The position numbers were made by a program, and so were the translations under genes. This document shows, one piece after another, positions 8,554-17,593 of a DNA stretch of 64,000 bases. The DNA comes from Cryobacterium glucosi (GTDB lineage Bacteria; Actinomycetota; Actinomycetes; Actinomycetales; Microbacteriaceae), in assembly GCF_004402235.1 (NCBI RefSeq), contig NZ_SOFS01000012.1:124001-188000 (forward strand), written 5' to 3'. The notes below the pieces were generated by a model. It saw nothing but the letters and a program-made list of their open reading frames with translations. It made no database searches and was not told the origin of the DNA. The number at the start of each line of letters is the position of its first letter. Within the stretch, counting starts at the first letter, position 1.

Positions 8554-9174
8554 ATGCTCGAAGTCGCCGTCATCGACACCGCCGGAGCGGCGGCAGCGTC
8601 GCTCGAGCCCACACGGAGCCGGCTGCTCGCCGAGCTCGGCGAACCGGGTTCGGCCACGACCCTGGCGGCCAGGCTCGGCCTGCCGCGCCAGAAGGTCAAC
8701 TATCACTTGCGCGAACTGGAACGCCACGGTCTCATCGAACTCGTCGCCGAGCGTCGCAAGGGGAACATGACCGAGCGGGTGATGCGGGCGACGGCACAGT
8801 CATTCGTGATCTCGCCAACGGCGCTCGGGGGAGTGGCTCCCGATCCGCGGCGTGGCGTGAATGAATTCTCGGCGCGCTGGATGCTCGCGGTTGCCGCCCG
8901 GCTCGTCCAGGAGGTCGGAATCCTGCTCGACCGCGCGGGGCGCGCACACCGCCCGCTTGCCACATTCACAATCGACAGCGAGCTGCGCTTCGCTTCGGCG
9001 GCCGATCGTGCCGATTTCAGCGCGGAACTCGCTCTCACGGTCGCCACCCTCGTCACGCGCTACGACGCGCCGCAGTCCCCGGGCGGTCGCGCCCACCGGC
9101 TCGTCCTCGCGCTGCACCCGAGCATCACCCGACCTCCGGAAGAACCCGGTAACCCAGCAGGCAAGGAGAACTGA
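8554..9174 (+). CDS. ArsR-type winged-helix transcriptional regulator
   Basis: 206 residues. The N-terminal winged helix-turn-helix (about residues 15-75) includes SRLLAELGEPGSATTLAARL and a recognition helix LPRQKVNYHLRELERHGLIE. The remaining 120 residues are a helical domain of unknown ligand. No ArsR metal-binding cysteine pair is seen, so metal sensing is unlikely. The stop is one base from the start of an SRPBCC protein; such regulator/SRPBCC pairs are common in Actinobacteria. It probably controls this pair and perhaps the divergent DHFR-like gene. Confidence 0.87.
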   Translation: MLEVAVIDTAGAAAASLEPTRSRLLAELGEPGSATTLAARLGLPRQKVNYHLRELERHGLIELVAERRKGNMTERVMRATAQSFVISPTALGGVAPDPRRGVNEFSARWMLAVAARLVQEVGILLDRAGRAHRPLATFTIDSELRFASAADRADFSAELALTVATLVTRYDAPQSPGGRAHRLVLALHPSITRPPEEPGNPAGKEN

Positions 9175-9175
9175 C

Positions 9176-9862
9176 ATGAGCAAGGACTTCGAGATCGTCG
9201 TCGAGGGGGAGTTCCCCGGCGATCCTGAGCAGATGTGGGACGCCATCACCCAGAACACGGCGGCGTGGCTGTTCCCGACGGACGACATGCCCGGGGTTGA
9301 CCTGGTCTCGGAGCGCCCGACCCATCACGTGAATCGGATGGAGGGACCCGACGGCTGGTTCAACCAGCTCGAACAGGTCATCGAACCGCGTCCGGGTGGG
9401 CATTCGTTCCTCCGCTGGGTGCACAGCGGCGTCATCCAGGACGACTGGGACAACCAGTACGACAGCGCGAGCAAGCACACCGTGTTCTACCTGCACACCC
9501 TGTCCGAGTACCTCGAGCACTTCGCCGGCCGCAGTGCCGTCTACGCCGATGTCCAGGGACCGGAGGCCTCTTGCGGTCCCGAGGGATTCGAGACGCTCCG
9601 GAGCGCACTGGGTTTGACTCCCACGTCGGCCGTGGGGGAGACCGTCACCGTCGCCCTGCCCGGAGTCCCGGCGGGAACGACAAGCGTCGACTGGAACGCA
9701 GAGCACTTCATCGGCCTCCGCACGGCCGACGCTCTCTACCGATTCTTCGGTCGGAACGCCTTCGGTGCTGTCGTCGGGCTGACCGTGCACCGGTTCGGCG
9801 ACATCGGGAGCGCGGGACTTCCCGAGGACTGGAAGACCTGGCTCGACGCCCTGTATGGCTGA
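9176..9862 (+). CDS. SRPBCC (START/AHSA1-like) domain protein
   Basis: 228 residues. The opening EIVVEGEFPGDPEQMWDAIT followed by alternating strands with W and P residues is typical of the AHSA1/SRPBCC hydrophobic-pocket fold. A GGAG ribosome-binding site precedes the ATG, which lies one base after the regulator's stop, so the two are cotranscribed. Ligand and activity are unknown; cytosolic. Confidence 0.82.
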   Translation: MSKDFEIVVEGEFPGDPEQMWDAITQNTAAWLFPTDDMPGVDLVSERPTHHVNRMEGPDGWFNQLEQVIEPRPGGHSFLRWVHSGVIQDDWDNQYDSASKHTVFYLHTLSEYLEHFAGRSAVYADVQGPEASCGPEGFETLRSALGLTPTSAVGETVTVALPGVPAGTTSVDWNAEHFIGLRTADALYRFFGRNAFGAVVGLTVHRFGDIGSAGLPEDWKTWLDALYG

Positions 9863-9935
9863 CGCCGGTCGGGAAGCAACGTCCGGGCACGTCGGACCTC
9901 TGGAAACCGTGTGCCTCGCGCGCTACCGTGGCAGC

Positions 9936-10286
9936 ATGAGCGCAATGGATCTGGCCACCCTCCGCCGCCTGGCCGCGGAGGGCAACGAAGAGGCCGCGAA
10001 CCGGCTCGCCGAACTCGCGGCGACTCGCGGCGACCTGGCCGAACTGCGCGAGCTGGTAGATTCCGGCAACGAACTCGCCGGCGAGAAGCTCGCGCAGCTC
10101 GCGGGGGAGCGCGGCGACATCGACGAGTTGCGCCGTCTGGTCGGCGCGGGAAACGAACTGGCGGCAGACAAGCTGGCCCAGTTCGCCGCGGCGCGGGAGG
10201 ACATCGACGAACTCAGCCGTCTCGCCGACGAGGGCAACGAGGTTGCTGCGACACTCCTGACCCAGCTCATCCGTGGAACCGGGTAG
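9936..10286 (+). CDS. Protein made wholly of four 28-residue helical repeats
   Basis: 116 residues: a four-residue start (MSAM) followed by exactly four 28-residue units with no other sequence. The unit pattern is D(L/I)xxLxxLxxxGNExAxxxLxxL, with the GNE triplet at positions 12-14 of every unit, which suggests a two-helix solenoid of the Sel1/TPR-like or LRV kind. The ATG at 9936 is chosen because the upstream 27 codons break the repeat pattern and a TACCGT box lies six bases before it (leaderless-type start). Proteins with such repeats usually bind other proteins; the partner is unknown. Confidence 0.75.
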   Translation: MSAMDLATLRRLAAEGNEEAANRLAELAATRGDLAELRELVDSGNELAGEKLAQLAGERGDIDELRRLVGAGNELAADKLAQFAAAREDIDELSRLADEGNEVAATLLTQLIRGTG

Positions 10287-10297
10287 GGGAGCCGACC

Positions 10298-10651
10298 ATG
10301 GCAGTGACGGGTATCGGCGGGCTCTTCTTCCGCAGCAATGATCCGGACACCCGGGCGGCCTGGTACCGGGAGCACCTCGGTATCGAAGCGGGCCAGGCCG
10401 GCGTCTGGCAGCAGCAGGCAGGCCCGACCGTGTTCGCGCCGTTCCCCTCCGAAAGCGACTATTTCTCAGAAAAGCAATCGTTCATGCTCAACCTCCGTGT
10501 GACGGACCTCGACGCGCTCACCGCACGGCTCACGGCGGCGGGAGTCCACGTCGAGCGTCGCCCAGAGTGGGATACGACCGACTACGGCCACTTCGCCCGC
10601 ATCCACGATCCCGAGGGGCTTCCGATCGAGCTCTGGGAGCCTCCGGCCTGA
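10298..10651 (+). CDS. VOC-family (glyoxalase/bleomycin resistance-like) protein
   Basis: 117 residues, one vicinal-oxygen-chelate module pair. GIGGLFFRSNDPDTRAAWYR at the start, the NLRVTDLDALTARL segment and the terminal DPEGLPIELWEPP are classic for the fold, and the final glutamate of IELWE is the usual metal ligand. The ATG at 10298 follows AGGGGAG. It starts 11 bases after the repeat protein stops and may share its transcript. The substrate cannot be told from sequence. Confidence 0.85.
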   Translation: MAVTGIGGLFFRSNDPDTRAAWYREHLGIEAGQAGVWQQQAGPTVFAPFPSESDYFSEKQSFMLNLRVTDLDALTARLTAAGVHVERRPEWDTTDYGHFARIHDPEGLPIELWEPPA

Positions 10652-10696
10652 ACGGGCCGGATCGCATCAGCCGACCCATTCGCCCTGTAAACTGAC

Positions 10697-10710
10697 ATAA
10701 TGTGCATTAT
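10697..10710. repeat. AT-rich palindrome ATAATG-TG-CATTAT
   Basis: A perfect 6-base-arm palindrome lies in an unusually AT-rich patch (about 10685-10735) between the convergent VOC and UvrA-like genes. No gene in either direction needs a promoter here. It may be part of an old mobile-element end; see findings. Confidence 0.45.
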
Positions 10711-10747
10711 CGGTCATTACCGGGTTCCTGTAATCTGAGCCGTGTCG

Positions 10748-10775
10748 CCGTTGTTTCGTCGTCGTTGTTTCGTCG
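10748..10775. repeat. Two tandem 14-bp repeats in the convergent intergenic gap
   Basis: CCGTTGTTTCGTCG (10748-10761) is followed at once by TCGTTGTTTCGTCG (10762-10775); 13 of 14 bases are identical. They lie downstream of both flanking genes, so a promoter role is unlikely. Confidence 0.7.
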
Positions 10776-10812
10776 GATTCTGCTAGACGGCCCCCGGAGC
10801 CGTGCGGCCCGG

Positions 10813-13179
<2,367 letters not shown>

Positions 13180-13237
13180 GGCTCCATTCAACCAGCATCG
13201 CGCAATGCGCGAGCGGGGTGAACTCCCCCGGCGACCA

Positions 13238-13267
13238 TTGCGCGCCAGGGGCCCTCCTCGCTACAGT
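13238..13267 (+). promoter_or_regulatory. Candidate promoter of the HdeD-like gene
   Basis: TTGCGC (13238-13243), an 18-base spacer and TACAGT (13262-13267) lie about 65 bases before the HdeD start, in the gap between it and the divergent UvrA-like gene. Confidence 0.4.
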
Positions 13268-13330
13268 CTGGGTGACCGAACCAGACGCCCAGGCGTCCCC
13301 AGTGGTATTTCGAGTCCGAGGAGCGCAGTC

Positions 13331-13924
13331 ATGTCTCATCCCGTCACCGAATTCGATCTCACGGTGGACACGAGCCGCCTGAGCAAGCCCGAACTGACCA
13401 CGATGCGAACCGCCATGGCCGTCGGCGGGGTCGTCGCCATCGTGCTCGGCGTGATGATCCTGGTCTGGCCGGGAGCGACGCTCACCATCGTGGCCGTCCT
13501 CTTCGGCCTCTACTTCCTGATCGGCGGAATCGTCCGGATCGTGCGCGGCATCGTCATGGCCGGCGGCGGCGCAGGCGTCCGGGTGCTGAACATCCTGCTC
13601 GGTGTGCTGCTGCTCGTCGCCGGTGTCATCGCGATCCGCAATCCGATCGGGACGATCGCCGTGCTCGGCATGGTCATCGGGATCTCGTGGCTGATCGAGG
13701 GTGTTGCGGCGCTCGTCGAAACGGCCTCGGACTCGAGCAGGTGGTTCGGCATCCTCTTCGCTGTGATCAGCATCGTGGCCGGAATCGTGGTGCTGCTCTC
13801 CCCCGTGAACTCGCTCGGCGTGCTCGTCATCGTCGGCGGGGTGTTCCTGATCGTGTCCGGCCTGGTCCAGCTGGTTGTGTCGTTCACGCTCGGACGCGGC
13901 GCGCGCACCAGCGTCACAGACTGA
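13331..13924 (+). CDS. HdeD family (DUF308) membrane protein
   Basis: 197 residues with six hydrophobic segments arranged as three hairpin pairs, the DUF308/HdeD pattern (GVMILVWPGATLTIVAVLFGLY and the related GVIAIRNPIGTIAVLGMVIG and VLLSPVNSLGVLVIVGGVFL). HdeD in E. coli helps in acid resistance at high cell density; most homologues are uncharacterised. The start at 13331 follows GAGGAG; an open frame upstream from 13148 overlaps the divergent gene and is rejected. The stop lies 5 bases from the convergent SDR gene. Confidence 0.87.
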   Translation: MSHPVTEFDLTVDTSRLSKPELTTMRTAMAVGGVVAIVLGVMILVWPGATLTIVAVLFGLYFLIGGIVRIVRGIVMAGGGAGVRVLNILLGVLLLVAGVIAIRNPIGTIAVLGMVIGISWLIEGVAALVETASDSSRWFGILFAVISIVAGIVVLLSPVNSLGVLVIVGGVFLIVSGLVQLVVSFTLGRGARTSVTD

Positions 13925-13929
13925 CCTCG

Positions 13930-14694
13930 CTAGTCGGTGACCATGTCGGTGGTGTCGCCGACGTACCGGGTGTTGCCCGCGGGAACCGGCTCGACGGCGG
14001 CCAGGGCCACCTCTGCGGCGAATTCGCTCACGTTGTACAGGCGACCTGCGGCGACCTTGCGGGCGCTCATCGTTCCGGGGCTCGAACGCTCGAGGAGCGT
14101 CGCGGTGACGGTGCCCTCGATAATGTCTCCGGAGACCACGACGAAACCGATGCCTTCGGAGTCGAGTTCGGGGATGAGCGCGCGCAGCGCGTCCTCACCC
14201 GCACGCTTGCTCCGCGCGACCGGTACGTACTCCGGCATGGTCGGGGCTGTCTCGAAGAAGTGCGCCTGGTGGCTCGTGACGAACACGACCCTGGCGCCGG
14301 CGCCCAGCAGGGGGCGAGCGGCCGCGAGCAGGTTGAGCTGGGCATCCCGGTTGAGCTTCATCGCGTAGTCGGGGGCCATCCCGGTTTCCATGCCGCCTGA
14401 GGCATTCATCACGAGGATGTCGAGTCCGCCGTATTCCGCGCGGATCGTTTCGATCATGGCTGCGACCGAGGCCTCATCGGTGAGGTCGGCGCCCGCGGTG
14501 ATGGCCGTTCCGCCGGCCGCGCGGATGGCGTCGGCGACTTTGATCGCCCGCGCCTCCTTGTTGCGGAAGTTGATGACGACGCTCGCTCCGGCCTCCGCGA
14601 AGATTCCGACGGTCGCGGCTCCCACGCCCCGGGAAGAGCCGGTGACGAGGACACGCTGTCCGTTCAGTGAACCTGCGGCAAGTGGGTTGGTCAC
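13930..14694 (-). CDS. Short-chain dehydrogenase/reductase with displaced active-site Lys
   Basis: 254 residues. The Rossmann glycine motif TGSSRGVGAAT (residues 18-28), the NASGG strand (97-101) and Ser141 in VTSHQAH are as in SDRs. The canonical Tyr-x3-Lys pair is not seen: Tyr156 is followed by Lys163, seven residues on, with Ala at +4. I recall this lineage with the same spacing in other Actinobacteria, so it looks like a subfamily trait and not a local mutation. GTG start with GAGGAG five bases ahead. Cofactor NAD(P)(H) is expected; substrate unknown. Confidence 0.86.
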   Translation of the reverse strand: MTNPLAAGSLNGQRVLVTGSSRGVGAATVGIFAEAGASVVINFRNKEARAIKVADAIRAAGGTAITAGADLTDEASVAAMIETIRAEYGGLDILVMNASGGMETGMAPDYAMKLNRDAQLNLLAAARPLLGAGARVVFVTSHQAHFFETAPTMPEYVPVARSKRAGEDALRALIPELDSEGIGFVVVSGDIIEGTVTATLLERSSPGTMSARKVAAGRLYNVSEFAAEVALAAVEPVPAGNTRYVGDTTDMVTD

Positions 14695-14810
14695 ACGAAC
14701 TCCTCAAATAACGAACTGGGTCTAGCAGAAGACCTTACCAAGAACCCCGACCCCGCCCTTGTCGGCACACCTGCTAGTTTGAGAAGGGGAACACAATGGG
14801 GAGGGTCACT

Positions 14811-15281
14811 ATGGACGTATTCGCTGCGAATTACGCGTGGGTTGTCTGGCTGGTGCTCATATTGATCTTCATCACGATCGAGATGGTCACTCTTGACCTC
14901 ACGTTCCTGATGATCTCCCTTGGCAGCCTCGGCGGCCTGATTTCCGGCCTGTTCGGTGTGCCGTGGTGGGGCCAGCTCGTGATCGCGGCGCTCCTGTCCA
15001 TGGTGCTGCTGCTCGGCATCCGCCCGCCCCTGCTCCGGGTGCTCAAACGAGGTGGCGACCCGACCCTCAGCAACGTCGACGCCCTCCTCGGCCAGGACGG
15101 TCACATCGTGAGCTCGACCGGCGCCCTCGCCCAGGTGCGCCTCGCGAACGGTGAGACCTGGACCGCGCGCTTCTCCCCCCTCGTCGAGCCGGCCGTTTTT
15201 ACGCCGGGCGAACGCGTCATCGTCATCGCCATCGACGGGGCGACCGCAGTGGTCATCCCCGCAGAAAGGAACATTTCATGA
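14811..15281 (+). CDS. NfeD-like membrane protein, partner of SPFH protein
   Basis: 156 residues. Three membrane segments in the first 80 residues precede a C-terminal OB-fold NfeD domain (VDALLGQDGHIVSSTGALAQV to the end). NfeD proteins sit with stomatin/SPFH proteins and are thought to build membrane microdomains. The stop overlaps the SPFH start (ATGA). Start at 14811 has GGGGAGG ahead of it; an ATG five codons earlier at 14796, with AGAAGGGG ahead, is an equal alternative. Confidence 0.87.
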   Translation: MDVFAANYAWVVWLVLILIFITIEMVTLDLTFLMISLGSLGGLISGLFGVPWWGQLVIAALLSMVLLLGIRPPLLRVLKRGGDPTLSNVDALLGQDGHIVSSTGALAQVRLANGETWTARFSPLVEPAVFTPGERVIVIAIDGATAVVIPAERNIS

Positions 15282-16288
15282 ATGATCCGACCCAGGTCGT
15301 CGTGCAGGTGATCGTTGTGGCCTTCGTCGCGGCGCTGGTCATCTTCGTGATCGTCACCCTCGCGAAATCCATCCGCATCATTCCCCAGGCCAGGGCCGGG
15401 GTCGTGGAAAGGCTGGGCCGGTACCACAAGACGCTCATGCCCGGCCTCAACATCCTGATCCCGTTCGTCGACAGGCTGCGTCCCCTCATCGACCTGCGCG
15501 AGCAGGTCGTGTCCTTCCCGCCCCAGCCGGTGATCACCGAGGACAACCTCGTCGTGTCGATCGACACGGTCGTGTACTTCCAGGTGACGGATGCCCGGGC
15601 AGCGACCTATGAGATCGCCAACTACCTGGGCGCGGTCGAACTGCTCACGACGACGACCCTCCGTAACGTCGTCGGCGGGCTGAACCTCGAGGAAGCGCTT
15701 ACGAGCCGTGACAACATCAACGGCCAGCTCCGCATCGTTCTCGACGAAGCAACGGGCAAGTGGGGCATCCGGGTCGGCAGAGTCGAGCTCAAGGCCATCG
15801 ATCCGCCGCACTCCATCCAGGACTCGATGGAGAAGCAGATGCGCGCCGAGCGTGACCGTCGCGCGCTGATCCTGACCGCAGAGGGCACCAAGCAGTCCGC
15901 CATCCTCACGGCGGAGGGCGCCCGACAGGCGGCCATCCTCTCCGCGGAGGGCGACGCGAAGGCGGCTGTGCTGCGGGCCCAGGGTGAGGCCGAGGCCATC
16001 ACGACCGTGTTCCGGGCGATCCACGAAGGCGACCCCGACCCGAAACTCCTCGCCTACCAGTACCTGATGACCCTGCCGAAGCTCGCAGAGGGCAGTGCGA
16101 ACAAGCTGTGGATCGTGCCGAGCGAGCTCACCGAGGCGATGAAGGGCATCGGCCGCGCTTTCGGAGAGCGGCCCGTCGCCGGTTCCTCCACCTCCCCGGC
16201 CGCCGCTCCCCCGACTGCCGCGTCCGCCGGGCCGTCCGTGGAGATTCCCGCCGACGCGCCGGCCGGCTCACACGCCGCAGAGGGGTAG
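15278..16288 (+). CDS. SPFH/Band 7 (stomatin/prohibitin-like) protein
   Basis: 336 residues. One N-terminal membrane segment (about residues 6-28) is followed by the SPFH domain (IIPQARAGVVERLGRYHKTLMPG; FVDRLRPLIDLREQVV) and a long coiled coil rich in Ala/Glu (RALILTAEGTKQSAILTAEG and further copies). The C-terminal 40 residues are Pro/Ala rich and probably disordered. Such proteins form large membrane-bound oligomers. It is translationally coupled to the NfeD gene. Confidence 0.92.
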   Translation: MNDPTQVVVQVIVVAFVAALVIFVIVTLAKSIRIIPQARAGVVERLGRYHKTLMPGLNILIPFVDRLRPLIDLREQVVSFPPQPVITEDNLVVSIDTVVYFQVTDARAATYEIANYLGAVELLTTTTLRNVVGGLNLEEALTSRDNINGQLRIVLDEATGKWGIRVGRVELKAIDPPHSIQDSMEKQMRAERDRRALILTAEGTKQSAILTAEGARQAAILSAEGDAKAAVLRAQGEAEAITTVFRAIHEGDPDPKLLAYQYLMTLPKLAEGSANKLWIVPSELTEAMKGIGRAFGERPVAGSSTSPAAAPPTAASAGPSVEIPADAPAGSHAAEG

Positions 16289-16292
16289 CCCC

Positions 16293-17105
16293 GTGGTCTC
16301 GGGCGGCCCCCCTTCATTCCTGGCCGGGTCGCCCCCGCGCATTTTCGCGCACCGCGGCCTCGCACTGAACGCCCCCGAGAACACGGTCCTCGCCTTCCGG
16401 CACGCGCTCGAGCACGGCGCGACCCACCTGGAGACCGACGTGCGCGCCTCCCGTGACGGGGTCGCCGTGCTCAGTCATGACGCGAGTCTGGCACTGCCCG
16501 AGTTGGACATCCCGCTCGAGGAGCTGCGTATCGCCGAACTGCAGCGGATCGACCTCGGCTACGGCCAGTCCTTCTCCTCACTGACGGAAGCCCTCGAGGC
16601 CTTCCCGGAGGCGCTGTTCAACCTCGACGTGAAATCCGAGGGCGCCATTGCGGCGACGGCGGCCGCCGTTCTTGCGGCGGGAGCGACCGGGCGGGTCCTG
16701 GTCACCTCGTTCTCCGAGGAACGACGCAGGAAGACGCTCCGGCTCCTTCCCGGAGTCGCGTCGAGCGCGTCCGCGCCGGTTGTGGCTCAGTCCGTTGTCG
16801 CCGCGCGGCTCGGGAACAGGGCGCTGCTGCGACGCGTTCTCAACGGATGCGTTGCGGTCCAGGTTCCGGAGACGGCATCAGTGCTGCGAGTGGTGACACC
16901 CCACTTCGTAAGGGCCATCCACTCGGCGGGCGTCGAGGTTCACGTCTGGACGGTCAACGACCCCGCCGCCATGGAACGACTGCTGGACACCGGTGTCGAC
17001 GGCCTTGTCACCGACCGACCAGACCTCGCCGCCGCGCTCGTGGACCGCAGATCCGACCGTGGAACCGACCGCGGAACAGCCCGCGACACGCCCGGCATGC
17101 CATAA
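16293..17105 (+). CDS. Glycerophosphodiester phosphodiesterase
   Basis: 270 residues, GDPD TIM-barrel. The catalytic AHRG motif with APENT follows near residues 18-30, the metal ligands ETDVRASRDG and the SHDASL histidine come next, and VWTVNDPAAMERLLDTGVDGLVTDRP closes the barrel. It would hydrolyse glycerophosphodiesters to glycerol 3-phosphate. GTG start four bases after the SPFH stop, so it is probably in the same operon. No signal peptide, hence cytosolic. Confidence 0.92.
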   Translation: MVSGGPPSFLAGSPPRIFAHRGLALNAPENTVLAFRHALEHGATHLETDVRASRDGVAVLSHDASLALPELDIPLEELRIAELQRIDLGYGQSFSSLTEALEAFPEALFNLDVKSEGAIAATAAAVLAAGATGRVLVTSFSEERRRKTLRLLPGVASSASAPVVAQSVVAARLGNRALLRRVLNGCVAVQVPETASVLRVVTPHFVRAIHSAGVEVHVWTVNDPAAMERLLDTGVDGLVTDRPDLAAALVDRRSDRGTDRGTARDTPGMP

Positions 17106-17118
17106 ATCCCACTTCCGA

Positions 17119-17191
17119 AACTGAGAGTTATCACCGAGTAGGGGCATAACGGAAAGATAACGCCCAGCTTGACGGTTTATAACTGAGAGTT
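17119..17191. repeat. 11-bp direct repeat AACTGAGAGTT flanking the rbpA promoter region
   Basis: AACTGAGAGTT occurs at 17119-17129 and again at 17181-17191, 62 bases apart, on either side of the candidate rbpA promoter. This suggests a pair of binding sites for a regulator. Confidence 0.55.
17151..17177 (+). promoter_or_regulatory. Candidate SigR/SigH-type promoter of rbpA
   Basis: GGAAA (17151-17155), a 19-base spacer and GTT (17175-17177) resemble the GGAAT-N18/19-GTT pattern of thiol-stress ECF sigma factors, which are known to drive rbpA in Streptomyces. The fifth base is A where the consensus has T. A TATAAC at 17178-17183 could instead be a housekeeping -10 but has no good -35. Confidence 0.4.
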
Positions 17192-17214
17192 GCATCGCGA
17201 GAGGAGACCACACA

Positions 17215-17580
17215 ATGGCGGATCGCAGTTTGCGTGGCATGAGGTTGGGCGCACAAAGCCTTCAAAGCGAAGAGGGCGTAACCTTTTCACCACGAGTTAG
17301 TCACACATACCTGTGTGCAACGTGCTCACGAGAGACGGTGATGATCTTTTCGGCGGAGGCGGAAGCCCCCGACGAGTGGGAATGCCGGTTCTGTTCCCAG
17401 ACGGCCACCCGGCTCGTCGATTCCAAGCCCGTCATCGTCGATCACTCGGCCGAGAAGGTACCGCGCACACACTGGGACATGCTCCTGGAACGTCGCACCC
17501 GTCCCGAGCTCGAGGAACTGTTGCAGGAGCGCCTCGCGTTCCTCCGCGCACGTCGCGGCCAGCAGAAGATCGGCGCCTGA
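17215..17580 (+). CDS. rbpA: RNA polymerase-binding protein RbpA
   Basis: 121 residues, the usual length. RbpA is an essential actinobacterial transcription factor that binds the primary sigma factor and RNA polymerase and stabilises the open complex. The N-terminal basic tail with MADRSLRGMRLG, the zinc-ribbon-like core with CATC and CRFC cysteine pairs, and the C-terminal sigma-interaction helix (THWDMLLERRTRPELEELL) are all present. AGAGGAGA precedes the ATG. The 109-base leader holds an ECF-type promoter candidate and a direct repeat. It is transcribed toward lnt, with a terminator between or within. Confidence 0.97.
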   Translation: MADRSLRGMRLGAQSLQSEEGVTFSPRVSHTYLCATCSRETVMIFSAEAEAPDEWECRFCSQTATRLVDSKPVIVDHSAEKVPRTHWDMLLERRTRPELEELLQERLAFLRARRGQQKIGA

Positions 17581-17593
17581 CACCGAGCAGACA

